DNA of 5,299 bases from Limnohabitans sp. (lineage in GTDB: Bacteria > Pseudomonadota > Gammaproteobacteria > Burkholderiales > Burkholderiaceae_C), in assembly GCA_018883305.1 (NCBI GenBank), contig VEQI01000249.1, forward strand, positions 1-5,299, given 5' to 3'. The notes below the pieces were generated by a model. The model saw only the letters and a list, made by a program, of their open reading frames with translations, was not told the DNA's origin and made no database searches. A program made the position numbers and the translations under genes. Positions 1 to 5,299 of the stretch are shown piece by piece. The first letter of the stretch is position 1, and each line of letters opens with the position of its first letter.

Positions 1-864
1 TCGTGCCCCTCATCGCGACAAACCCTGCTGTTCTCAGCCACCTATCCTGACGGGGTGGCCAAGATGGCGACCCGCTTCATGCGCGAGCCTCGGGAAATCA
101 AACTCACCGAACGTCACGCCGCCACCAAGATTCGTCAGCGCTTTTACGAAGTGAAAGACACCGAGCGTCTGCATGCCGTGGGCCTGTTGCTCAACCACTT
201 TCGTCCGGTGAGCACGCTGGCCTTTTGCAACACCAAGCAACGCTGCCGCGATCTGGTGTCCGTGCTGCAAGCTCAAGGCGTGGTGGCGCTGGAGTTGCAC
301 GGTGACTTGGACCAACGTGAACGTGATCAGGTGCTGGTGCAGTTTGCCAACCGCAGTTGCAGCGTCCTGGTGGCCACCGACGTGGCAGCACGCGGGCTGG
401 ACATTGCCCAGCTGGAAGCCGTCATCAATGTGGACATCACGCCTGATCCGGAGGTGCATACCCACCGCGTGGGACGCACTGGCCGTGCCGAGGGCGAGGG
501 CTGGGCCTTCAGCCTGGCCAGCATGGATGAGATGGGCAGCGTGGGACGCATTGACGCCATGCAAGGCACGCCCAGTGAATGGCACGCCTTGAGTGAACTC
601 ACGGCGTCTGATGCGGCTCAACCCTTGTTGCCGCCGATGGTCACCTTGCAAATTCTTGGCGGCCGCAAAGAAAAGATCCGGCCTGGCGATGTGCTGGGTG
701 CACTCACCAAAGACCTGGGCTTTGCAGGCACACAAATTGGCAAAATCAATGTCAACGAGTTTTCCACGTATGTGGCGGTGGAGCGCGGCGTGGCGGACCG
801 GGTGCTGCGCGGACTGAACGCGGGCAAGGTGAAGGGTAAATCCGTGAAAGCCCGAAGACTTTAA
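1..864 (+). CDS. dbpA: ATP-dependent RNA helicase DbpA, C-terminal part (5' end outside window)
   Basis: DEAD-box RNA helicase that acts on 23S rRNA during large ribosomal subunit assembly. The frame is open from the first base, so the gene starts upstream; 287 residues are visible against about 457 in E. coli DbpA, and the Walker A and DEAD motifs are missing only because of the window edge. Visible in order: motif III SAT (34-42), motif IV region LAFCNTK (217-237), HGDLDQRERD (from 298), motif V VATDVAARGLD (370-402) and motif VI HRVGRTGR (463-486). From about 637 to 861 there is the DbpA-type RNA-binding domain (an RRM-like fold), with IRPGDVLGALTKDLG, IGKINV and the end GKVKGKSVKARRL. This closely matches the E. 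coli DbpA tail, which targets the enzyme to hairpin 92 of 23S rRNA, and it separates DbpA from other DEAD-box proteins such as RhlE or SrmB. The GTG at 55 lies inside the helicase core and is not a real start. The stop is TAA at 862-864. Confidence 0.95.
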   Translation, partial: SCPSSRQTLLFSATYPDGVAKMATRFMREPREIKLTERHAATKIRQRFYEVKDTERLHAVGLLLNHFRPVSTLAFCNTKQRCRDLVSVLQAQGVVALELHGDLDQRERDQVLVQFANRSCSVLVATDVAARGLDIAQLEAVINVDITPDPEVHTHRVGRTGRAEGEGWAFSLASMDEMGSVGRIDAMQGTPSEWHALSELTASDAAQPLLPPMVTLQILGGRKEKIRPGDVLGALTKDLGFAGTQIGKINVNEFSTYVAVERGVADRVLRGLNAGKVKGKSVKARRL

Positions 865-933
865 TGCGTGCAGTCTTGAGAGGATGCCCTCCTGTGACTG
901 GACAATAAGCCAGGCTTTCTACATAGCCATCAT

Positions 934-937
934 GGAG
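934..937 (+). promoter_or_regulatory. Ribosome binding site of the Bug/TctC gene
   Basis: GGAG lies 8 nt before the ATG at 946. It supports that ATG as the start, as does the signal peptide that begins there. Confidence 0.7.
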
Positions 938-945
938 ACAAACAC

Positions 946-1935
946 ATGAATTCCAAAAGAATTGCTTTGCATGCGCTGGCTGCCTTCACCTGCACACTGG
1001 GCCTGAACGCATTCGCACAAACACCCTCGCCCAACGCCCTCCCCAAAGGCCCCATCACACTGGTGGTCCCTTTTGCTGCAGGTGGTGCCACGGACATCGT
1101 GAGTCGACTGGTCGCCAAAAAAGTGACCGATAAAACAGGCGTCTCCATCGTCATCGAGAACATCGGCGGTGGCGGAGGCGTGGTGGGTGCACAAAAAGTG
1201 GCGCGCGCGCCCAAGGATGGCTCTGTGCTGCTCATGGGCACTGTGTCCACGCACGCCATCAACCCGATAGCCCGCGGGTTCTCCACCTACCATCCCTTGC
1301 GCGACTTCACCCCGATATCGCTGGTGGCAACGGTGCCCAATGTGATCGTGTTGAACAACAACGTGCCCGCACAAAACCTGAAAGAACTGATTGCCCTGAT
1401 CAAACCTCAGCCGGGCAAATTGAGCTATGGCAGCTCCGGTGTCGGTACACCACCGCATTTGTCGGGTGAGCTCTTCAAGTCGATGGCGGGTGTGGACATC
1501 GAGCACGTCCCTTACAAGGGGGGCGGCCCCGCCATGACCGACTTGCTGAGCGGCAACATCCCGATCTTGTTTGATGTGTTGACGGGCGCGGCAGGCCACA
1601 TCAAGAGTGGACGCGTGCGTGCCATCGCGGTCACCACGCCGCAGCGCTCGCCCTCGTTCCCGGATGTGCCGGCGGTGGCTGAGTCCGGGTTGCAAGGTTA
1701 TGAAACCTATACCTGGAACGCCATCTTTGGACCTGCCGGTTTATCTCCCGCGGTCGCCGCCTCACTGGCTGCCGAGTTCCAGCGTGCCGTGGCCGAGCCG
1801 GATGTTCAGGAAAAATTCAAAGAGCTCAGCGCCATCCCGGTGGGTTCCACCCCAGAGGGTTTGAATGCTCACGTGAAATCCGAGCTGGACAAATGGGGCC
1901 CGGTGGTGAAGGCCATTGACCTGAAACTGGAATAA
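946..1935 (+). CDS. Bug/TctC-family periplasmic solute-binding protein
   Basis: Extracytoplasmic binding protein of the tripartite tricarboxylate transporter (TTT) type, which captures small carboxylates in the periplasm. The 329-residue length is normal for the family. Residues 1-24 form a Sec signal peptide: a basic start MNSKR, a hydrophobic core and an AFA|Q cleavage site after residue 24. Cys16 is not in a lipobox, so this is not a lipoprotein. The mature protein has the Bug fold hallmarks: PITLVVPFAAGGATD (36-50), the loop that contacts a ligand carboxylate; PLRDFTPISL (117-126); YGSSGVGTPPHLSGELF (161-177), the second ligand loop; and HVPYKGGGPAMTDLLSG (187-203). The ligand cannot be predicted from these motifs. 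No tctA/tctB membrane genes are nearby. Orphan Bug genes are common in Burkholderiales and are thought to share membrane partners or act as sensors. The 81-bp gap after dbpA suggests a separate transcription unit. Confidence 0.95.
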   Translation: MNSKRIALHALAAFTCTLGLNAFAQTPSPNALPKGPITLVVPFAAGGATDIVSRLVAKKVTDKTGVSIVIENIGGGGGVVGAQKVARAPKDGSVLLMGTVSTHAINPIARGFSTYHPLRDFTPISLVATVPNVIVLNNNVPAQNLKELIALIKPQPGKLSYGSSGVGTPPHLSGELFKSMAGVDIEHVPYKGGGPAMTDLLSGNIPILFDVLTGAAGHIKSGRVRAIAVTTPQRSPSFPDVPAVAESGLQGYETYTWNAIFGPAGLSPAVAASLAAEFQRAVAEPDVQEKFKELSAIPVGSTPEGLNAHVKSELDKWGPVVKAIDLKLE

Positions 1936-1953
1936 GCAGCTTCAGCGTTTCAG
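1921..1953. terminator. Inverted repeat at a convergent gene junction, possible bidirectional terminator
   Basis: CTGAAAC (1921-1927) and GTTTCAG (1947-1953) are perfect 7-bp inverted arms separated by 19 nt. They span the stop codons of both the Bug gene (1933-1935) and arsC (1950-1952). The position suits termination from both sides, but the stem is short, the loop is long and neither side has a T-run, so intrinsic termination is only a weak suggestion. Confidence 0.25.
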
Positions 1954-2381
1954 GAAGCGACCTGACGGCGAACGCCAGGGTCCACCACCGGCTCGCCATC
2001 CTCCTTGGTGAAGGGCGGCAACGGAGGCACCGGCAAAATCTCCAGCACCGCCTCTGAGGGGCGGCACAGCTTGGTACCCAAGGGTGTCACCACCAGCGGA
2101 CGGTTCAGCAGAATGGGATGCTGACCGATGAAGTCCAGCAACGCGTCATCGCTGAGCGAGGTATCGCCCAACCCCAACTCGGCGTAGGGCGTTCCCTTCT
2201 CTCGCAACAAAGCGCGCAGCGGCTCACCTGTGGCGGCGGCCAATGCACGCAGCTCTTCTTTGGCAGGCGGGGTCTTGAGGTATTCAATCACCTCGGGTTC
2301 AATGCCGGCATGACGGATCAGGGCCAGCACGTTGCGGGAGGTTCCGCAGGCGGGGTTGTGGAAGATTTTGATGGGGCTCAT
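1950..2381 (-). CDS. arsC: Arsenate reductase, glutaredoxin-dependent (ArsC)
   Basis: Cytoplasmic enzyme that reduces arsenate to arsenite using glutathione and glutaredoxin (EC 1.20.4.1). The 143 residues align almost end to end with the 141-residue E. coli plasmid R773-type ArsC: IKIFHNPACGTSRN at the N-terminus, HPILLNRPLVVTPLGTKLCR in the middle, and SEAVLEILP then FTKEDGEPVVD at the end. The catalytic Cys12, the nearby His8, and the oxyanion-binding Arg60, Arg94 and Arg107 are all in their E. coli positions, so the protein should be active. The ATG at 2381 was chosen because family homology begins there. The frame stays open upstream to 2639, but that extension runs into the coding sequence of the oppositely oriented gene and has no family match. 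No clear Shine-Dalgarno sequence precedes this ATG. No arsR, arsB or acr3 is in the window, so this looks like an orphan arsC. The gene is convergent with the Bug gene (14-bp gap) and divergent from the GDT1 gene. Confidence 0.93.
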   Translation of the reverse strand: MSPIKIFHNPACGTSRNVLALIRHAGIEPEVIEYLKTPPAKEELRALAAATGEPLRALLREKGTPYAELGLGDTSLSDDALLDFIGQHPILLNRPLVVTPLGTKLCRPSEAVLEILPVPPLPPFTKEDGEPVVDPGVRRQVAS

Positions 2382-2453
2382 GGGAGAATGATTCGCTGGG
2401 ACAAGAACTTCAGTGAATCCAATGTGGGTTGTTGACTGCATTTTGCACGATTC

Positions 2454-2475
2454 ATCACAAGTCATATTTGTCATA
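2454..2475. repeat. Short repeat cluster in the divergent arsC/GDT1 intergenic region
   Basis: The hexamer GTCATA occurs at 2461-2466 and again at 2470-2475, a direct repeat with a 9-bp period. The flanks also form an imperfect inverted repeat, ATCACAA (2454-2460) against TTGTCAT (2468-2474), with 6 of 7 positions paired. The placement just upstream of the GDT1 start would suit a regulator binding site, but repeats this short can arise by chance. Confidence 0.25.
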
Positions 2476-2492
2476 CCGTCTTGATACTCTCC

Positions 2493-3071
2493 ATGGAATC
2501 TCTGCTCGTCTCCACGGGTGTCGTCGCGCTTGCTGAAATTGGCGACAAGACACAACTCCTGGCCTTCATACTCGCGGCCCGCTTCAAGAAACCTGCACCC
2601 ATCATTCTTGGCATCTTGTTGGCCACCCTGGTCAATCATGGGTTGGCCGGTGCTTTGGGCGCGTGGATCACGTCAGCCATCAGCCCCGGTACCTTGCGCT
2701 GGGTCTTGGGCTTGTCGTTCATTGGCATGGCGATCTGGACCCTCATTCCAGACAAAATCGAGGAAGAGGAAACGCAAGTGGCCCAGCGATTGGGTGTGTT
2801 CGGCGCCACCCTGATCACCTTCTTTCTGGCCGAGATGGGTGACAAGACTCAAATTGCCACGGTGGCCATGTCAGCGCATTACGCTGACCCCCTGCTGGTG
2901 GTCATGGGGACCACACTGGGCATGTTGATTGCCGATGTCCCGGCCGTCTTTGTGGGTGACAAACTGGCCACCCGCATTCCGATGAAACTGGTCCACACCA
3001 TCGCAGCCGCCATTTTTGCGCTACTGGGTGCAGCCACGTTGATGGGTGCAGGTGCCAGGTTTGGCGTTTAA
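2493..3071 (+). CDS. TMEM165/GDT1 (UPF0016) family membrane cation transporter, probable Mn2+ exporter
   Basis: Inner-membrane protein of the GDT1 family, whose characterised members move Mn2+ and/or Ca2+ and include the bacterial manganese exporter MneA of Vibrio cholerae. From the ATG at 2493 it has 192 residues. The two family signatures E-x-G-D-K-T are intact at residues 15-20 (EIGDKT) and 114-119 (EMGDKT), each in a membrane helix and expected to line the cation path. The protein is an internal duplication of two three-helix halves, with further hydrophobic segments at about 36-60, 68-86, 132-154 and 167-186. The halves are joined by an acidic loop (PDKIEEEETQ, 86-95). A TTG at 2481 would add four residues; ATG is preferred because the family start is close to the first signature. 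No good Shine-Dalgarno is visible before either start. Manganese export is the best guess from the family; the exact cation is not proven by sequence. Confidence 0.9.
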   Translation: MESLLVSTGVVALAEIGDKTQLLAFILAARFKKPAPIILGILLATLVNHGLAGALGAWITSAISPGTLRWVLGLSFIGMAIWTLIPDKIEEEETQVAQRLGVFGATLITFFLAEMGDKTQIATVAMSAHYADPLLVVMGTTLGMLIADVPAVFVGDKLATRIPMKLVHTIAAAIFALLGAATLMGAGARFGV

Positions 3072-3095
3072 CACCTCATGTGACTTCACCAAGAC

Positions 3096-3722
3096 TCAAC
3101 GTGAATCAGCCAGCCTGACAGCCAGGCCCGCCAGCACCGTGCCCATGAGGTATTGCTGAATGGCCAACCACCGAGGATGACGGCTGAACCAGACAGACAA
3201 CCTGGCCGCGAACAACACAATGAGCAAATTCACCGAGAAGCTGACACTGATCTGCGTGAGCCCAAGTTGCACGCTTTGCGCAAACAGGGAACCATGCTCG
3301 GGCTGCACAAACTGCGGGAAGATAGACAGGTAGAAGACCGCAATTTTGGGATTGAGCAAATTGGTCATCAATCCCATGGTGAACAACTTGGCGTTTGAAT
3401 CGAGGGGAAGTTGCCGGGCTTCAAACACCGAGCGTGCGCCCGGCTTGACCGCCTGCCAGGCCATGTACAACAGGTAGGCAGCGCCAGCCCATTTCAAAAC
3501 CTCATAGGCCAGCGGAACGGCCATGAACAGTGCCGTCAAGCCAAAGGCGGCCGAGAACATGTGAACCAGAAACCCGGCTACCACGCCCAGCAAAGAAAGC
3601 ACCCCGGCCTGATGCCCCTGGCAGATCGAACGTGACACCAGATAGATCATGTTCGGGCCAGGGGTGAGCACCATCAACAAGGCGGCGCCCGCAAAAATGA
3701 GGAGATCGGCGGTGGGGACCAT
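3096..3722 (-). CDS. LysE/RhtB-family amino-acid or metabolite exporter
   Basis: Inner-membrane exporter of the LysE/RhtB/YggA superfamily, which pumps amino acids or related small metabolites out of the cell. The 208 residues match the usual length. The family signature TPGPNMIYLVSR sits at residues 20-31 at the end of the first helix, and NLLNPKIAVFYLSIFPQF at 121-138 is the second conserved block. Hydrophobic helices fall at about 5-25, 41-66, 70-91, 117-138, 152-172 and 188-204, the six-segment pattern of the family. Two in-frame ATGs exist, at 3728 (MAMVPT) and 3722 (MVPT). The second was chosen because a weak purine-rich AGAG lies 6 nt upstream of it, whereas it abuts the first. The gene begins 25 bp after the lyase stop on the same strand and could be co-transcribed with it. 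The substrate is not predictable from sequence. It is convergent with the GDT1 gene, 24 bp away. Confidence 0.93.
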   Translation of the reverse strand: MVPTADLLIFAGAALLMVLTPGPNMIYLVSRSICQGHQAGVLSLLGVVAGFLVHMFSAAFGLTALFMAVPLAYEVLKWAGAAYLLYMAWQAVKPGARSVFEARQLPLDSNAKLFTMGLMTNLLNPKIAVFYLSIFPQFVQPEHGSLFAQSVQLGLTQISVSFSVNLLIVLFAARLSVWFSRHPRWLAIQQYLMGTVLAGLAVRLADSR

Positions 3723-3747
3723 GGCCATCTCTGGAGTCGAGATGACG

Positions 3748-5094
3748 TCAGCGAGCTGGAATGGCCAACGCTTTGTCCACCATCTGAGGTGCGGTGCCCA
3801 GATAGTTGATGGGGTCACAGAAGTGATCAATCTGGTTTGCACTGACCAGTTGAGTCACCTCAGGCATGGCCTTGAGCACATCGGCCAACGTGCGCTTTTG
3901 CGCCAACGCGGTACGGCAGGCGGCGTAGACCACGTCATGGGCCTCGTTGCGGCCCAGGATCGGGGCCAGACCCATCATCACGGCTTCGGCCACAATCAAG
4001 CCGCCGGTGGAATCCAGGTTCTGCTTCATGCGGGCCGTGTCCACTTCCAGTCCACTGAACATGAACACCGCTTGCGACACGGCTCCGGCGGTGTGCAAGA
4101 AAGCCTCAGGCAAAGCCACCCACTCCGCTTGCCACGGGCCGGTGGCACGCTCGAAATCCTGCACGGCACCATCCAGCGCCAGACCCGCCAGATGACGCAC
4201 CGTTTTGGCGGCGCCGATCATGACTTCACAACTGATGGGGTTGCGCTTTTGCGGCATGGTGCTGGACGCACCTCGGCCCTGCACAAAGGGCTCAAATACT
4301 TCGCTGAATTCGTTGGCCATCATCAGGGACACATCAAACGCCATTTTGCCCAGCGTCATGGTCACCAGGCCCAACCACTGGGCGGTTTCGGCCAGGCCGT
4401 CACGCGCGGTATGCCAGGTGGTCATGGGCACACCCAGGCCCAGCACCTGCATCATCTCGGCCTGTACCTCCAAGCCACGTTCACCCAGGGAAGCCAGCGT
4501 GCCACCCGCGCCAGCAAACTGCCCCACCAGCACACGAGGACGCAGTTCCTGCAACCGTTCCAGATTGCGCTCCACCATGCCCAGCCAGATGGCGCACTTC
4601 AAGCCAAAGGTGGTGGGCAAGGCATGTTGCAGATGGGTGCGCCCAGCCATGGGCGTGTCACGGTATGTCTTGGCGAGTCGGCGCAACTGCACGGAGACGG
4701 CGCGCAAGTCTTGCTCCAGCAAGTTGAGGCCTTGGCGAATTTGCAGCACCAGCGCCGTGTCCATGATGTCTTGCGTGGTGGCGCCCCAGTGCAGGTACTT
4801 GCCGGAAGCACCCAGACCTTCGGCCACCTGGTGAACCAGCGGCAGGATGGGATAGCCGACATTGTGGGTTTCTCGCTCCAACCGCGCCATGTCCAGTTGC
4901 ACGGCGTGCGCGTTAGCGGCAATGGCTTGTGCAGCGTCCTGCGGAATCAAACCCAGCTTGCCTTCAGCCACGGCAAGAGCCACTTCCGTGTCCACATAAC
5001 GAGCCAACGTGGCGGTGTCGGCCCACACATGCCGCATGTCTTCGGTGGAAAACAGGCTGCCTAGAAAACGATTGTCAATGAGGGTGGAATGCAT
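3748..5094 (-). CDS. Fumarase/aspartase-superfamily lyase, PcaB/PurB-like
   Basis: Cytoplasmic enzyme of the class-II fumarase/aspartase superfamily; members catalyse beta-elimination (adenylosuccinate, argininosuccinate, fumarase) or the 3-carboxy-cis,cis-muconate cycloisomerase reaction. The 448 residues carry all three conserved regions: HWGATTQDIMDTA (102-114); GRTHLQHALPTTFG (151-164), with His154 in the usual catalytic position; and GASSTMPQKRNPISCE (275-290), the mobile signature loop with the catalytic serine at 277/278. The overall pattern is closest to PcaB-like proteins often annotated as adenylosuccinate lyase family or 3-carboxymuconate cycloisomerase. The loop reads MPQKRNP, where PurB and PcaB usually have MPHKRNP, and no other purine or protocatechuate gene is present, so I do not assign purB or pcaB. 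The start ATG at 5094 has AGGA 6 nt upstream. A GST gene lies upstream and a LysE exporter downstream on the same strand. A different carboxylate substrate is plausible. Confidence 0.88.
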   Translation of the reverse strand: MHSTLIDNRFLGSLFSTEDMRHVWADTATLARYVDTEVALAVAEGKLGLIPQDAAQAIAANAHAVQLDMARLERETHNVGYPILPLVHQVAEGLGASGKYLHWGATTQDIMDTALVLQIRQGLNLLEQDLRAVSVQLRRLAKTYRDTPMAGRTHLQHALPTTFGLKCAIWLGMVERNLERLQELRPRVLVGQFAGAGGTLASLGERGLEVQAEMMQVLGLGVPMTTWHTARDGLAETAQWLGLVTMTLGKMAFDVSLMMANEFSEVFEPFVQGRGASSTMPQKRNPISCEVMIGAAKTVRHLAGLALDGAVQDFERATGPWQAEWVALPEAFLHTAGAVSQAVFMFSGLEVDTARMKQNLDSTGGLIVAEAVMMGLAPILGRNEAHDVVYAACRTALAQKRTLADVLKAMPEVTQLVSANQIDHFCDPINYLGTAPQMVDKALAIPAR

Positions 5095-5100
5095 GGAATT

Positions 5101-5104
5101 TCCT
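5101..5104 (-). promoter_or_regulatory. Ribosome binding site of the lyase gene
   Basis: On the minus strand AGGA lies 6 nt before the ATG at 5094, which settles this start over later in-frame ATGs such as the one at residue 20. Confidence 0.7.
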
Positions 5105-5136
5105 GATGTCCGTACATCTTATATGTTTGAACATAT
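5105..5136 (-). promoter_or_regulatory. Candidate tandem operator and promoter upstream of the lyase gene
   Basis: Two palindromes with the same outer half-sites, ATGT-N4-ACAT, lie at 5106-5117 and 5123-5134 with centres 17 bp apart. The distal one extends to 7-bp perfect arms (ATATGTT at 5121-5127 and AACATAT at 5130-5136); the proximal one extends to GATGT/ACATC (5105-5109 and 5114-5118). On the minus strand a TATAAG -10-like hexamer falls at 5123-5118, between and overlapping the two sites. This would put the transcription start near 5111, about 16 nt before the start codon. The -35 position (5146-5141, GGAGGC) does not resemble the consensus. The layout suits control by a dimeric regulator such as a GntR, TetR or MarR type, but the regulator is not in this window. 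Confidence 0.45.
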
Positions 5137-5154
5137 GGCAGCCTCCGAGCGACC

Positions 5155-5299
5155 TTAACCTGCAGACCCCAACAACTGCATGCCTTGCGCAACGGCCGGA
5201 CGCTTGGCCAGGCGTTCAGCCCAGGCACGCAGGTGCGGCAAGTCGGCCAGCTTGTCCACCAAGGCACGCCTGAGCACATAGTTGGGATACATCATCAGG
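5155..5299 (-). CDS. Probable glutathione S-transferase, C-terminal end (5' end outside window)
   Basis: Only the last 47 residues are visible, from the right window edge to a TAA at 5157-5155. The sequence YPNYVLRRALVDKLADLPHL followed by RAWAERLAKRPAVAQGMQLL is typical of the C-terminal all-helical domain of bacterial glutathione S-transferases, where a proline-His-Leu-x-x-Trp stretch and an R-P-A-V motif near the end are common. These enzymes conjugate or transfer glutathione in the cytoplasm. The thioredoxin-like N-terminal domain with the glutathione site is outside the window, so activity and subclass cannot be judged. It lies 60 bp upstream of the lyase gene on the same strand. The intervening palindromes suggest the lyase may also have its own promoter. 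A longer frame over the same bases (5279-5061, minus) is a shadow without family features. Confidence 0.75.
   Translation of the reverse strand, partial: LMMYPNYVLRRALVDKLADLPHLRAWAERLAKRPAVAQGMQLLGSAG

Noticed and set aside
34..735. A 233-codon open frame on the minus strand opposite dbpA
   Set aside because: It is antisense to the conserved helicase motifs and has no recognisable domain.
876..906. Possible sigma-70 promoter for the Bug gene (TTGAGA at 876-881, GACAAT at 901-906)
   Set aside because: The spacer is 19 bp and both boxes match the consensus only partly; too weak to call.
865..945. Small hairpins GAGG/CCTC and CTGG/CCAG between dbpA and the Bug gene as a terminator
   Set aside because: The stems are only 4 bp and no T-run follows.
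919..1695. A 258-codon open frame on the minus strand opposite the Bug gene
   Set aside because: It is an antisense shadow of a clear Bug/TctC gene, and its translation is low-complexity and His/Arg-rich.
2432..2460. TTGACT at 2432-2437 as a -35 box for the GDT1 gene
   Set aside because: The hexamer 17 bp downstream (TCACAA) is not a credible -10 element.
2382..2492. Possible yybP-ykoY manganese riboswitch before the GDT1 gene
   Set aside because: The leader is too short and I could not find the conserved GGGGAGUA-type core or the paired second internal loop.
2382..2639. N-terminal extension of ArsC to an upstream start
   Set aside because: The open frame continues, but it overlaps the oppositely oriented GDT1 coding sequence, and ArsC homologues begin at the ATG at 2381.
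3649..5064. A 471-codon open frame on the plus strand opposite the lyase and the start of the LysE gene
   Set aside because: It is antisense to two genes with strong family motifs. Its translation is rich in His, Gln and Gly with no recognisable domain, as expected for a shadow frame in GC-rich DNA.
5061..5279. A 72-codon minus-strand frame running from the GST region into the lyase start
   Set aside because: It is in a different frame from the GST C-terminus, overlaps the lyase start and contains no family features.

Overview
The window looks like chromosomal DNA of a betaproteobacterium, probably Burkholderiales and perhaps Comamonadaceae. The reasons are a moderately high GC content, a stand-alone Bug/TctC-type periplasmic binding protein (a family greatly expanded in that order), and the overall character of the proteins. 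This placement is an inference; there is no rRNA or other phylogenetic marker here. No mobile element, CRISPR array, tRNA or rRNA was seen.

Layout from left to right. (1) Positions 1-864, + strand: the C-terminal part of the DEAD-box RNA helicase DbpA, cut by the window edge. (2) 946-1935, +: a secreted Bug/TctC solute-binding protein with its own ribosome binding site. (3) 1950-2381, -: a glutaredoxin-type arsenate reductase, ArsC, convergent with the Bug gene and only 14 bp from it. (4) 2493-3071, +: a TMEM165/GDT1 (UPF0016) membrane cation transporter, divergent from arsC across a 111-bp gap. (5) 3096-3722, -: a LysE/RhtB-family amino-acid or metabolite exporter. (6) 3748-5094, -: a 448-residue lyase of the fumarase/aspartase superfamily (PcaB/PurB-like). 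(7) 5155-5299, -: the last 47 residues of a probable glutathione S-transferase, cut by the right edge. Coding density is high and no gene-free stretch exceeds about 110 bp.

The three minus-strand genes on the right (GST, lyase, LysE exporter) run in one direction with gaps of 60 and 25 bp and may form a small metabolic unit: conjugation or detoxification, C-O/C-N/C-C lyase or cycloisomerase chemistry, and export. The substrate cannot be read from the sequence. The most notable non-coding signal lies in the 60-bp gap before the lyase: two ATGT-N4-ACAT palindromes 17 bp apart, one overlapping a TATAAG -10-like box and the other sitting at the predicted transcription start. This looks like a tandem operator for an unidentified regulator.

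I found no convincing evidence for a wholly new biological system. The window is mostly ordinary housekeeping and accessory metabolism, with the tandem operator and the unassigned lyase as the points most worth a second look.
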